DNA from: Gentiana macrophylla
Taxonomy: Eukaryota; Streptophyta; Magnoliopsida; Gentianales; Gentianaceae
Length of the DNA stretch: 64,000 nucleotides
Assembly (NCBI GenBank): GCA_026214975.1
Contig: CM047808.1
Coordinates: forward strand, 58,864,583 to 58,928,582
Direction of reading: 5' to 3'
Numbering within the stretch: the stretch's first letter is position 1; every line of letters begins with the position of its first letter. The translations under genes and the position numbers were made by a program. Positions 11,101-21,817 of the stretch are shown here, piece by piece. Under the pieces are notes generated by a model. The model had not been told where the DNA came from, searched no databases, and was given only the letters and a program-made list of their open reading frames with translations.

Positions 11101-11475
11101 TGCAAGATAGATAGAAAAAGCACTTCTGGAACATGCTAGATTCTAGGCACCATACTAGTCTCTTGGTTCAGTAAAAAGCAAAACTCCATATCTACATCAA
11201 CAGCTGAAGCAGAATATATAGCAGCAGGCAGTTGCTGTGCACAAGTACTATGGATTAGACAATAGCTAAGGGATTATGGAATGGAGGAAAAGACAATTCC
11301 AATTATGTGTGACAACACAAGTGCCATATCTATTACTGAAAATCCAGTGTTACACTCAAGAACAAAGCATATTGATGTGAGACATCATTTCATCAGAGAT
11401 CATGTTGAGAAATGAGATGTTATTTTAAGATACATACCCACTGAAGATCAAAAGTTCCTTCAAGTTCTTTCGCCG
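11080..11475 (+). pseudogene. Copia RNase H remnant, truncated
   Basis: The signature segments are readable: SDYAGCKIDRKSTSGTC, SWFSKKQNSISTSTAEAEY, MCDNTSAISI and RTKHIDVRHHFIRDHVEK. In-frame stops lie near 11138, 11263 and 11413. After PTEDQ the expected ADIFTKPL-type ending is absent, and the sequence changes to the flanking Tat antisense ORF. Confidence 0.88.
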
Positions 11476-11485
11476 AAGTGATTTT

Positions 11486-12985
11486 ATGTCTGACATTCAG
11501 TTTAATGAACCGGGGGAAACTTCCTACAAGGGTTGGAAGTCTAGATTTTTCTTTATTTGTCCGGAGGTGGAGGTGAACTTGGGTAGGTGGAATTCTGCTG
11601 ACCTGGGTAGCGATCCTCGGCCTACGGATGTGGACAAGAAACTGTTCGACGACATCCAGAAGAGTGGTGTTTATCTTGGTGTGAAGAAATTTTCTTCAAA
11701 GTTGATCGAATCGGCTCAACTGCCAACTACTGGGCCTGATCTTTATAGGGAATTAAGCAGGGCGGAATATAGAAATCGTAGGATCTTTGTTTTGACTGTG
11801 TTCTCCATTGATGAATTTTATGGACTACTTGTGCTAATCTTCTTCTTGTTTATTGACAGTGGCAAATTTTGTGGGACTACTTGCTGACGTGGATGAGGAA
11901 GAAGAAGTTCCCACTGAGGTCCCTCTAGAGCAAGATTCTGAGAGGACTGAGAGCACTGACCTTGGAGCCACTCGGTCTGCCAGGAACGTGCTGGATCCTG
12001 AAGCATCCAGGATTCTATCTGGACTTCCCGAAGCTGCTCCTGCTTCTTCTTCCCGAGTCCTATTGATCGGGGTGAATGATGTAGATGATGGTGATCAGGA
12101 GGCAGAGGAGTTCCGACTCCAAAAGAGATAGCAAATAACAGTCGTCGATACCCCTCGAAGGGGTAAGTCTAAGAAAAAGAAGACGGTTCACCGTCTGACT
12201 GAGGAGGTTGAAGAGATTGGCTCTGAGGATGAGCTGGCAATGGGTCATGGGCGTCTAGCCGAGCTGTCTGACCAAGATCTAGCTATTGTGGTAGGTTTTA
12301 CCTTTTTTACCTTGACTTTACATACTATGTACCTTTTTCCCTTGTCTCACGATTAACTTTTGAGGGAGCCCAAATTGGCCAAGAGTTTCTGCACAGACTC
12401 GTTGAGTCGTCGGCAACGAAAGAGGCTCAAAGGAAGAGTATCGAGGAGCTCTGCACGAGTCGGGAGAGGCATAAAGAGTCTTCCCGGGTTAAAGATGAGG
12501 AAATCGCAGCCTTAAAGAAGCAACTCGAGGAGGTTAAGAGCCGGTGTACCGCAGAACTTCAAGCTGCATATGACAAGTATACTGCCTAGAACTCTGAACT
12601 GGGGCAGGCTTTGGTTAAAGTTCGAGGTGAGAGGGATGCCATGGAAGCGTCTATCCCTGCTCGGGTTGACCAGGCTATACGTGAATACAAGTCTTCCGAT
12701 CACCTGGCTCAAGCTCTGAAGGCTTTACTGAATCCTATCATGCAGCATGGATATACTCTCGGGGTTGACGAGGCGAAGGAGCAACATGCAGGGTTAGTCC
12801 TGCCCCAACTTCCGCATTACAAGACTATGTACAAAGTGGGTGCAGGCCAGATTTATGATGACCGCTTGAGGGAGTTTAAAGAAGGGGAGGACATTGGGAC
12901 ACAATATGCAAAACGCCGTCCTGCCCCTAGAAGTACTGAGCCGACTCCCTCTTCGGCAGAGCGAAATCCTAATGGCCAGAATTGA
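11486..12985 (+). pseudogene. Tat antisense ORF: putative gypsy-type transposon domain protein with coiled coil
   Basis: It lies on the strand opposite the Tat pol genes, between integrase and the 3' LTR, where Grande/Retand-type Tat elements carry an antisense gene. Three exons fit. 11486-11778 encodes a segment with YKGWKSRFFFICPE and W/F-rich blocks, like the plant putative gypsy-type transposon domain. A GT at 11779 and TTGACAG before 11861 would remove the first intron. An acidic exon runs to about 12290, with a TAG at 12129. A second intron ends near 12360 and a coiled-coil exon (EEIAALKKQLEEVKSR) continues to the stop at 12985, with a TAG near 12587. The N-terminus was lost with the copia 3' end. 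Function is unknown for the whole family. Confidence 0.7.
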
Positions 12986-13221
12986 TTTCTCTCTTTTGTT
13001 AACATACATTTCTTCTTTGAAAACTAATGTTTTTGGATGTTAGTGGTTCTCTGCCCCACTGCACTTTTATTTCTACTCTGCAATACTTTGTTTCTATTTT
13101 GCAGTACTTTTGTTTTGACTTAAATACTTACCTGGTATCTTTTGCGTCCCCCCGTATGGCCTGCATTACTTTTAATAGTGGATGGCATACTGTGTTATTT
13201 GATTTAATCTCTGTCTGAGTC
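12986..13221. other. Spacer between antisense ORF and tandem array
   Basis: T-rich non-coding Tat 3' region with short repeated CTGCAATACTTTG/CTGCAGTACTTTTG-like units at 13077-13110, perhaps outlying degenerate relatives of the neighbouring array. No gene. Confidence 0.5.
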
Positions 13222-13549
13222 CAGTACACAGTTAATTTATTAGCCTGCCCTCCAGACTCGGGAAGTTAGTGGAATTCTAACTTTCTGAGTATGCACTGCA
13301 GTACTCAGTTAATTTGTTAGCCTGTCCTGCAGACTCGGGAAGTTAGTGGAATTCTAACTTTCTGAGTATGCACTACAGTACTCAGTTAATTTGTTAGCCT
13401 GTCCTGCAGACTCTGGAAGTTAGTGGAATTCTAACTTTCTGAGTATGCACCTTCGCGAGACTCGATTAATTTGTTAGCACCCGCCTGCACTCGGGAAGTT
13501 AGTGGAATTCTAACTTTCTGAGTATGCACTGCAGTACTCAGTTAATATT
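13222..13549. repeat. 77-bp minisatellite in the Tat 3' region (about 4.2 units)
   Basis: Units start at 13222, 13299, 13376, 13453 (79 bp, divergent 5' half) and 13532 (partial). Each reads CAGTACTCAGTTAATTTGTTAG, then a CCTGCAGACTCGGGAAG segment, and ends in an invariant block with a small dyad (GTTAGTGGAATTCTAAC) and CTTTCTGAGTATGCAC. Tandem arrays in this position are known from Tat/Ogre-type elements and can seed satellite DNA. The 3' half of the unit is more conserved than the 5' half in unit 4. Confidence 0.95.
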
Positions 13550-13702
13550 TAGTCATCCCTTATAAGGGAGGTAATTGAACAATATAGTACTCATAAAGAA
13601 CAGAAGAAATTTATTAAAATTTGCTATGATGCTTGATTACATCATTTATTGAGAATAGAAAAACTGAGTTGAAAAGTAAAGAACGTAATTCTGGCACCTG
13701 TC
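13550..13702. other. Spacer between array and end of pol
   Basis: AT-rich untranslated sequence just downstream (in minus orientation) of the integrase stop. Nothing recognisable. Confidence 0.5.
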
Positions 13703-14804
13703 CTAGACATAGAACTTCCTGAGATTATTGGCATGCCAACTGCGAGGTATGGTCCTACCTCTTGCATCAGCTAACTGGTATGAGCCTTTTCCATGAACTT
13801 TGACTATTTGGTAAGGACCTTCCTAGTACGGGTCGAGCTTGCCTTGAGGAACCTGTCTCCTAACCTCGTTCATCCTGAGCACCAAATCCCCATCTCTGAA
13901 GTAGGAGTGTTTGACCTTGGAGTTATAGTACTGAGATACCTTCTGCTTGTATTTAGCCATTCGGATGTAGGCCACTTCCCTGGCTTCTTCCAAGTCATCT
14001 TTAGCTTTTCTGAGCACATTGTCTTGATCTGACTGATCATGGAGCTTGGTCCTCGGAGAGGGGAGTCCAATTTCGACTGGGATGACTGCCTCGCATCCAT
14101 AGGCCAAGGAAAAAGGTGTTTCACCAATCGCTAAATTCGGCGTAGTCTTGTACGCCCAAAGTATGTTGGGTAAGTGTTCAACCCAATTCTATCCTTCTTC
14201 TTCCAGCCTCTTTTTCAGACCAACTTTGACTTGTCTGTTTGTCTGTTCGACCTGGCCATTAGCTTGTGGGTGGCCGACAGAGGTAAAATGCTGAGTAATA
14301 CCCAGCTCAGTGCACCATGTTCTGACTATCCTCTCCTCGAACTGCATCCCGTTGTCCGAGATCAGGATCTTAGGTATTCCATATCTGCAAACAATATTTT
14401 TCTGTAGGAACTTCTGAATGGCCCTGCCCGTGATAGTAGTGAGAGCCTTGGCCTCCATCCATTTGGTAAAATAGTCGACTGCCACGACAAGGAACCTCAG
14501 GTTGCCGGGAGCCCAAGGAAGAGGTCCGACCAGGTCTACCCCCCATTGATAGAAGGGCCAAGGAGATACTATGGGAACCATTTCTTATGAAGGCTGATGG
14601 GTTAGGTTGTCACTTCGTCACTAGTTCAACTGCATCGGCTTGCATGGTGGGCCAGTAGTAGCCAAATAGCCGACACTTTCTGGCCATAGTCCGTGCACCC
14701 GCGTGATTCCTACATATACCGAGGTGGATTTCTCTAAGGAGATTCTTCCTTCGAGGCGCATCTGAGCCAAGGCAATATAAATGATCGCCTGTATAGAACT
14801 TCAT
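13703..14804 (-). pseudogene. Tat integrase remnant
   Basis: Reading on the minus strand, the zinc-binding N-terminus (EIHLGICRNHAGARTMARK, GYYWPTM; 14610-14804) is followed by the catalytic core (WGVDLVGPLP, VAVDYFTKW, SDNGMQF and GHPQANGQVEQTN with the catalytic Glu; 14189-14581), then a C-terminal segment with AYGCEAVIPVEIG and GDLVLR (13823-14107), and finally readable sequence to SWHANNLRKFY and a stop at 13703. The zinc finger, core and C-terminal parts are in separate frames, and a TAG replaces a Trp codon near 13820. It acts after reverse transcription to insert the cDNA. Confidence 0.92.
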
Positions 14805-15576
14805 CGAATAGAGAATACCTGCTTGCCAGAAGCTTCATTTTTCTGGCCTGAGACTTGTCAGTCGATAGAATGCCATGCTTGAGGTAGGACACTATAGGGT
14901 CCATCCACGTGGCTTGTTGACTGACCGGCTGCACTTCGCTTTGGATGTAGATGTGCTCAACCAACTGTTCTACTAGCACTTTTTTATCTGAGAAGAATTT
15001 TGAGGCTAACTTGGAGAGGGCGTCAGCTTTCTTATTTTGAGACCGAGAGACTTGCTCGATTTGGATCGATTGGAAGTTCTTGAGTAAGGCTCGGGCCACT
15101 GCCAGATACTTCTTCATGGGTTCTTCCTTTGCTTTATAGTCCCATTTGACATGGTTAACCACCAGTTGAGAGTCGTTGAATACATGTAGGTTGACCGCAC
15201 CAAGCTTGGTAGCTAACCGGTGTCCAGTAATCAGAGCCTCATATTCTGACTCGTTCTTGGTGGCGTTGAATTGAAAATATAGAGCGTAGGGGAACTCTTC
15301 TCCTTTTGGACTTATGAGTAGGAGACCTGCTCCTGCCCCCTCTCTTCCAGTTGCCCCATCCATATAAAGGGTCCATAGATCGGCTTGCCCGATTAGGTGA
15401 CTTTTCTCAATGTCCACTGATATCCCTTCAGCCAAGAAGTCGGCCAGACCTTGAGCTTTGAAGGCAGCTCGGGGTTGGAAGTCTAAGTCATCTTCTTGGA
15501 GTTCTATGACCCATTTGGCTAGTCTGCCAGATGTGTCAGGCCGTGTCAGTATCTGTCGTAGGGGCTGGTTGGACAC
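14734..15576 (-). pseudogene. Second (archaeal-type) RNase H of the Tat element and connection to integrase
   Basis: 280-residue open frame. LADFLAEGI, then LYMDGATGREGAGAGLLL (first catalytic Asp), NESEYEALI (Glu), NDSQLVVNHV (Asp) and NKKADALSKLAS (Asp) give the full D-E-D-D pattern of a second RNase H, which is the hallmark of Tat-lineage elements and absent from most other plant gypsy lineages. The tail runs towards the integrase zinc finger (YSLFDEVLYRR). This is the best-preserved coding block of the element. Confidence 0.93.
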
Positions 15577-15594
15577 GACGGTTATCGAATGTGC

Positions 15595-15981
15595 TTAAGA
15601 GTATGGCCTAAGCTTTCTTGAAGCGTGAACCAAAGCCAGAGATAGTTTCTCTGCGTTGGTATATCTGACTTCTGGTCCATGTAAAGCTCTGCTTACATAA
15701 AACACTGGTCTCTGCACTCTATTTTCTTCTCTGATCAGGACCGCACTGATTGCCTCTTCCCCAACTGCTAAGTAAATGAACAAAGTTTCTCCTTCCTGAG
15801 GAGACATCAGTGTAGGCAGCTCGGCTAAGTAAGCCTTAATATCCTCGAACGCCTTCTGGCTGTCCTCGTTCCATTCTAAAGGACTTGTCTTCCTGAGGAC
15901 CTTGAAGAATCGTAGGGCACGCTGCGCCAGTTTGGATAGAAACCTATTCAGGGCAGCCATGCGCCCTGTCATTCTTTGCAC
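15595..15981 (-). pseudogene. Tat RT-connected RNase H remnant
   Basis: MTGRMAALNRFLSKLAQRAL opens the segment, then the RT-thumb/RNase H motifs FEDIKAYLAELPTL, LFIYLAVGEEAISAVLIRE and RPVFYVSRALHGPE, and RYTNAEKLSLALVHASRKLRPY. The frame ends in a stop at 15595 and resumes in another frame at 15576, so a short indel separates it from the second RNase H. Confidence 0.9.
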
Positions 15982-16594
15982 TTCTTTGACATTTCTGGAG
16001 GTGGCATTAACCTTAATGCCTCAATCTTGTCGGGATTCGCCTTGATGCCTTCCTTGGAGATCATGTAGCCCAGGAACTTACCCGACCTGACCCCAAATGT
16101 ACATTTCTTAGGGTTTAACTTCATCTGAGTCTGTCTGAGTGTGTTGAATACTTCTCTGACATATGCCATATTTTATCAAGGGACCTGCTCTTGATTAAGA
16201 GGTCATCTACATAGACCTTCATGCATCTTCCTATCTACTTTTCAAATATCTTATTTACTGCTCCCTGATAAGTGGCCCCTGCGTTCTTGAGCCCGAAGGG
16301 CATAGTGACATAACAGAACATACCCTGCTCGGTAATAAATGCAGTTTTTTCTGCATCCTCTGGATCCATGGCTATCTGATGATACCCCTTGTACGCATCT
16401 AAAAATGCAACGATTTCAAAACCTACGGTTGAATCAACTAACCTGTCAATCTTAGGAATTGGGTAGCAATCCTTAGGACAAGCTTTATTCAAGTCGGTGA
16501 AGTCCACGCACATTCGCCAGCTCCCGTCTGGCTTCTTCACTAACACTGGGTTGGCTAGCCAGCTCGGGTATACTACTTCCCGTATGATTCCTGC
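15969..16594 (-). pseudogene. Tat reverse transcriptase remnant
   Basis: Fragments in order: NPVLVKKPDGSWRMCVDFTDL, ACPKDCYPIPKIDRLVD, FLDAYKGYHQIAM, EQGMFCYVTMPFGLKNAGATYQ, a TAG at about 16235, then the catalytic box YVDDLLIKS (about 16195-16221). A frameshift near 16165 leads into FNTLRQTQMKLNPKKCTFGV and GKFLGYMISKEGI. A further frame change near 15975 joins it to RNase H. Confidence 0.92.
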
Positions 16595-17549
16595 CTAGAG
16601 CAGCTTCTCTACCTCTTTCTGAATGGCATCCATTCTGTCTTTAGCAAACTGTCTCTTCTTCTGTCTGATCGGTTTCCTGCCCGGGTCAACATTGAGCCTA
16701 TGGAGAGCCAGCTCGGGTGATAGACCCGGCATGTCATCTATTTTCCAAACGAACACATCTCTAAATTCTTTCAGTACGTTGATGAGTTCCTCCTTTTGCT
16801 GTTCTGGGATCCACGATCCCATGCTCACAGTCAAATCTTTCCGTCCTTCCCACAGGCCAACTGTTTCAATTTTGTCCTCTAAAGACCAACTTTCTTCTTC
16901 TTCTGGGAGTAATTCTTCAATAGACACCTGTTGCACCATTAGTTTCCTATTAACGGTGGCCGTGTAACAGCTCCTGGCCGTTTCTAAGTCACACTTGACT
17001 TCTACTGACCCCTCAAATGTTAGGAATTTCATACTTATATGAGCTGGAGAGATTACCGCTCTGAGATCTATAAGCGCAGGTCGTCCCATAATAACGTTGG
17101 AGGCTGAGGGTGCCTTAACAACTACATAATCTATCATAAGGGTCATGCCCCTTGGTTCCTGTCCAAAAGTGGTTGGTAGCCGAATCATGCCCATGGGATG
17201 GACAGGAGGTCCGGCAAACCCGAACAACGGAGCCGAGACCGGTGTCAGCTCCGTATCCTGCATTTTCAGGGATTGAAAAACATTGTAGTACAGTACATTG
17301 ACCGCACTACCTGTATCGACACAAATACGCTTCACCATAAACTTGTTAATTATCACCTGGATAACTAAGCCTTCGTTATTAGTGAATAAGGGCAAGGGGT
17401 CTCGAGGACCGTATATTACCTCTCCGGTCAATCTCTGTCTTTTGTTAGAGTCAGGGGTATTAGTCGATGTCACTCTGCAAGTCCCCTGCAATGCTCGATC
17501 ATGTCCAATATCCATGATACTTATGAATTTGTGCATCTCTCTTTCGAGG
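16595..17549 (-). pseudogene. Tat protease and RT N-terminal segment
   Basis: Longest coding block of the window (313 residues). The retropepsin motif reads KRICVDTGSAVNVLYYNVF with Asp-Thr-Gly, supported by SNVIMGRPALIDLRAVIS. A linker rich in Glu (LLPEEEESW) follows, then the start of RT (VFVWKIDDMPGLSPELALHRL, KKRQFAKDRMDAIQKEVEKLL). It ends at a TAG that interrupts an otherwise continuous RT. Its upstream end is cut by the Athila-like LTR at 17555; the gag/protease joining region is missing. Confidence 0.92.
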
Positions 17550-17554
17550 ACCCT

Positions 17555-19281
17555 TGATTTTGATGTGCATTAAATAACCTCGCAGAGAGTGATAATAAGT
17601 CATTGAAGTGCCTAATTTAGATTTTGATGGGAAATACCTTAAGAGAGTGATAATAAGTCACGATGCATTATTTAGATATACCCGTGTTACGATTTATTAT
17701 TATGCATTTCGGTAATTTCAAGTATTTGGTATTACAACTATGTTTTTGTATGATAAATCATGATGAGCATTATGGACGGACTACGGAGAAGGAATTAAAG
17801 ATCAGGACAATCTGAGCCCAAAGAGAAGATAGAAGCGGAGCCGAAGCGGTGAAGGCTCGGTCGGCCGAGCCAACTATTCGGTCGACCGAGTGGACTTAAA
17901 GCCAAGTGAGTCGACATATTACTTAAGTCGGTTAGGGTTTAGGGAATCCGATCCTTAGTCGGTTTCTAAGTCGGTTTTGAGCTCTATATAAACACATTGT
18001 CATTAGTATTATGTAGACATTCATACATTGATTCAATCATTCATAAAAGAGCACAACAAATTGAGAGTTTTTGACAAGTTAGAAATTTGCAACAATGTAA
18101 GCCCTTAATCTTCATGTTTTATTTTCAAGTAATTAATTCTTCCAATTACGTTCTTATCGTTTGAATTAATTAAACATAGCTAGATGATGTGATTCTCGGC
18201 TATGGCGTTAGGTGGTGGTGACACCTTGTCAATGAGGATCCCATGACCTACGTCATAATCTAGATTTATTCATGACTCTACTTGATTTAATTAATGTGTA
18301 TCTATGATAGTTTATATAAGTGATGTATGAATTCTTTGTTTAATCACATTACGTATAAGGAAACACGAGAGGTTATTTCTAGGATGTAATTAGGGTTGAA
18401 TTCGTCCGGGTGACCGAGCAAAGTCGTTCGATCGACCGAGCCCCTTTACTCGGTCGACCGAGCCTAATTTTGTCGATTAAGTGCGCTTGCGTCTTTATGG
18501 TGGGTTTAACCTAGTTGAATTTACTTTCTCGTAGGTATGGCTACGGCTACGTCGCTCGTCAGTTTTTCATTAGCGTATTATTAGGAAATACCAATATAAG
18601 ACGTCTAGTTCGGCTCATGAACGATCTTTCGGGACTTTTAGCAAGATCTAGTTTAGTTTTGTATTAGGGAATTGTCAACACCTAGTCATACGTAAATCGT
18701 AGATTAACAAGAAACTATACCAAGTAATTGTTAATAGGACGAGGGCTTGAGCGATCGTTTAGGAAATGCGCTAACCATAGGAATGTTGCCTAAGCGAGGT
18801 GTACGGTTAATATCGGCATCCTTAGAGTAATGAGCGTGTGAGTTATATGAGATGGAAACCCAAAAGGTGAAGTCACGTAACAATACCCACGGTGATCTAG
18901 TAATCTAACGGTGCTAAGTCAAGTTAAAGGGATGACTCCGTAGCCAATTAAGTATGAATACTGACCAGTTAATGATTAATGAGTTAAGTTATTTTATATA
19001 AGTTGTCTTGGTCCGATCGATAACGTTGGTAATTGGAAGGTTAATTACGTTTGTGTTTTTAAGTTTGAGTTTGTTTATCTTATTTTGTCTTTTATGTTGG
19101 TCTTAGGTTGTTGTCCAATAACGAATTAGGTGAGTTAATTATTTAAACCTAGGGTCCACATTTTGATTCCACTGAGGATCGACCTTGATTCACCATCGCT
19201 ATGCTATGATGTACCTAGTGCTATTGCTAGTATTTGGTGGTCAAGTAAAATAAATTTATAACTTTGATCGGACCGCAATCA
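17555..19281 (+). repeat. 5' LTR of the Athila-like element
   Basis: It carries palindromes at 17854-17871, 17878-17889, 18449-18462 and an imperfect one at 18426-18441, plus a TATA box. It aligns along its length with 24140-25797. Compared with the right copy it retains one extra palindrome (ACTCGGTCGACCGAG) at about 18448-18462. Confidence 0.93.
17985..17993 (+). promoter_or_regulatory. TATA box in Athila-like 5' LTR
   Basis: TATATAAAC in GAGCTCTATATAAACACATTG, conserved at 24512-24520 in the 3' LTR; likely transcription start 25-35 bp downstream. Confidence 0.65.
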
Positions 19282-19286
19282 AGTTT

Positions 19287-19306
19287 TTGGGCGCCGTTGC
19301 GGGAAT
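19287..19306 (+). other. Primer binding site of the Athila-like element
   Basis: TGGGCGCCGTTGCGGGAAT lies six bases after the LTR end. It matches the aspartate-tRNA PBS used by plant gypsy elements (TGGCGCCGTTGCCGGGGAT) with one insertion and small losses. Confidence 0.8.
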
Positions 19307-19651
19307 CAATGGCCCAATGATTGTTTAAATAATTATTTTTTTCTACGCCGTTCTTTCTTTATTGTTTTTAGTTGAATTATTTATTTTTCTTTTGATGAAT
19401 TATCTGTACTTGTATCTTTGTTAAAGGATTAAAGCGAGGAATGGGAAGATATTCGTTCGATCGACGAGCGTATTCACTCGGTCGACCGAGCCTTTTCGAC
19501 TTTAATTTTATATACGATGTCGTTTCCCGGTGTTCTGTTTCCCCTGTTTGTAGGTTGTAAGTTTGACAACGGTATGAGCAATCATCTTGTTTGTCAATTA
19601 CTAATTGTTTATTTTTTTTCAAATATTGCGAGATAATTCGGCGTAAATCAC

Positions 19652-19880
19652 TCACATAACTTTGCTCAAGATCAGCAAAATGTCATCAAATGATTTTATC
19701 AAAGGCCAAGAAGAAGTCAAGGTTTCTGAACCAAAACTACACCAAAAAGCCGTTAACACGAAGCTCATGGAAAGGATAGAAAAGATGAAAGCGAAAATCC
19801 GAGAGGCAAGGAAATCGAGGAGGCTAAAGAAGCCTATTGGCAAAGAGGTATGTCTATTTGAATCAGAGGAAATTTCTTGA
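19652..19880 (+). pseudogene. Short basic/acidic frame, possible gag remnant of the Athila-like element
   Basis: A frame of about 70 residues rich in Lys, Glu and Arg (KLMERIEKMKAKIREARKS) after an AT-rich leader. It is in roughly the gag position of the element, but no diagnostic gag motif is visible, so the assignment rests only on position. A palindrome (CTCGGTCGACCGAG, 19477-19490) lies just upstream. Confidence 0.3.
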
Positions 19881-20069
19881 TTCGATTGACTTTAGATTAT
19901 GATGATTACATGTCGAGATAGAATTTGAGTGCGGGGGTAGCGCTGACTAAGGAGAGCCCTATTGTCATACATTCTAGAGATGAAATATTGGTTAAAAGCG
20001 AGTCTCGTGATGCAAAAGTTAAGCGAGACCAGGAGCTTTTATGGTTGGAGTAACCTAGAACAAACCCAC

Positions 20070-20410
20070 TTAGGTTTAGCCTTGATTGATTCGGTTCGAG
20101 CCTTAATATCTTTCCTAAAAGCCTTTGTGATAGGAATTCCATTTTAACACCCACTAACACCCCGCTCCAAGTTAGATTAGCGGATGGAACTAGGACAATC
20201 ATGGTGGGAGGCCCGAACAACATGATTATTGGTATGGGGCAATTACGGTTTAAGATAGACATAGTGGTAATGGAAATCGAGGAACATCTGAATGCCCAAT
20301 CATTTTGGGTAGATCGTTTATCAACACCGCTAGAGCCTTCATACGGATGACCGGACATGAGATAGTATTGTTTGGCGCCAAGGGTTACGAGTGTTATGGG
20401 ATAACAAATC
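20070..20410 (+). pseudogene. Athila-like aspartic protease remnant
   Basis: Reading across two frames: LALIDSVRALISFLKAF, where the third residue of the expected Asp-Ser-Gly catalytic triplet is Val; then LQVRLADGTRTIMVGGPNN and IGMGQLRFKIDIVVMEIEEH; then, after a frameshift near 20310, LGRSFINTARAFIRM, matching the conserved ILGRPFL-type flap of Athila proteases. The minus-strand frame over the same bases (19906-20424) is only its shadow. Confidence 0.7.
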
Positions 20411-21240
20411 CAATTTCCCTGCACCGGTAAGTGTGAATGTGTTAGAAGTAGTTGGTTCGGAGAAGCTTGATGCCACTCAAGGTCTAGGAAAGGATCTTGA
20501 TGATAATGTCGATGATAAAGATGAGAGGAAGTCCTTACTATTCTAAGTCGGAATAGGTCGATTCAGCTGCACGTATTACGACCAATATTGAAGTTTGTAG
20601 ACCTACCTAAGGATAGGAGGACGAGAGGCGAAAAGCGAACTAGGAGAGTTAAGTAACAAAAGCTCATCAAAATCAGAGATGAATCCAAAAGTCGGCGCTT
20701 ATGCGGATGGTCAATTAATTTGTCTTTTCATTGGACTAAAATCCAAAGGAAGGGCACTCGTAGAAAAGGGCGGTAAAACTTTTTCGGTGAAAGGCGGCGG
20801 GTGAAAACACTGGCAAGTCAAAGGCGATGTTTAGGAGTGATGATTTTGGAAGTCGAGCTATAGACTCAAAAATTTAGAATTCTTTCGTTTCATTTATTTT
20901 ATTTTATTTCATCTTTATTTTTAGTATGAATAAAAGTAGCGTAGAATGGCGAGCCTTTTTATTTTTGCCGTGTTCAATGACCATTAGGTTACGGATGTGC
21001 AAAAAGTTTTTTTACTCGAATCATTTTAACGTGAAGTAGAGTAGGAAGAGAAATCATTATAAAATGTATTGATGATGAGAATTTGGTGAAAAGATGCTTA
21101 GTTTCAAATTTGTATTATTTGGAAAAAGTGAAGATTTATATGTTAATGGATTGTGGTTGGATTATTCGATTTTTGAGGTGAGGATTTTTCAAATTGTGAC
21201 ATGATAATTTTGATAGACTTATGTGTTCTAGCTTGAAAAT
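20411..21240. other. Decayed internal sequence of the Athila-like element
   Basis: Stops in all frames and no pol motif. The reading after the protease shows scattered acidic residues only. RT, RNase H and integrase, which should follow, have been deleted. Confidence 0.6.
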
Positions 21241-21560
21241 TTCGTGTGTATCAAATTGAGGAGGTCAACTATCATTTATTTTTACACATCCCCATTTTTC
21301 ATTTCCCAATCCACCTTTTCATTTCCCCCATTAATTTATTCCTCCAACAAAACCATTCCACTCCTCAATCCTTACCTTCCTATCTCCACCAATCACCTTC
21401 CACCATTTCAATCCTTTCACTTTCCACATCTTTCTATTTAAACTCCTTTTTTTTTTCTTCATCATTTCCACACCACAAAATCTTCATCTTCTCCAAATCC
21501 CCAATTTTCTTCTTCTTCTTCTCTCCATTAATTCCCATTTCCAATCTTTCTCATAACTTC
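21241..21560 (+). repeat. Pyrimidine-rich leader before the Athila second ORF
   Basis: About 320 bp strongly biased to C and T on the plus strand (long TTC, CCAT and CCTTTT runs). The 144-residue frame here (Ser/Phe/Pro/His-rich) is a by-product of this bias, not a protein family. Such a tract may act as a transcript leader for the next ORF. Confidence 0.6.
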
Positions 21561-21817
21561 CATCCACCCAAGATTGGGGATAGTAATCTAAATGATCCCC
21601 TCAATATCACAAGTTGTATTTGTTCATATCTACGATCTCACGAAGGATTATCCGATCCAGTACATCACGAGGAAGACTGAACCTCGGCGAGAGCTTCCAT
21701 CGAGTTCGGTCGACCGAACCTTTACCTTTCGGTCAACCGAGGCCATTCTCTCGATCGACCGAGAGCTTCATCTTCTTTGCATCTATCATCGGCGTTGCTC
21801 TGTTCGATTACGCAATT

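Larger units (their letters stand above)
5395..11475 (+). mobile_element. SIRE/Maximus-like Ty1/copia element, 3'-truncated and degenerate
   Basis: It starts with a 1,435-bp 5' LTR (TGTTAGG...CCAACA), followed by an initiator-methionine-tRNA-like PBS, a truncated gag with a CCHC knuckle, then protease, integrase, RT and RNase H in copia order. It sits in the 3' region of the Tat element. No 3' LTR follows: shortly after the RNase H motif ending PTEDQ the sequence passes into the Tat antisense ORF, so the polypurine tract, the 3' LTR and any right-hand target duplication are lost. There are at least eight in-frame stops and two frameshifts. The exact junction is uncertain within about 11445-11486. 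Confidence 0.88.

Noticed and set aside
13222..13549. Possible CRISPR or tandem gene array
   Set aside because: Whole 77-bp units are repeated head to tail with no unique spacers, and it lies in the 3' region of a Tat element.
19906..20424. 172-residue minus-strand frame
   Set aside because: It is antisense to the recognisable Athila-like protease remnant on the plus strand and shows no family motif.
21246..21680. 144-residue Ser/Phe/Pro-rich frame
   Set aside because: It is produced by a C/T-rich leader; composition explains it and no domain is visible.
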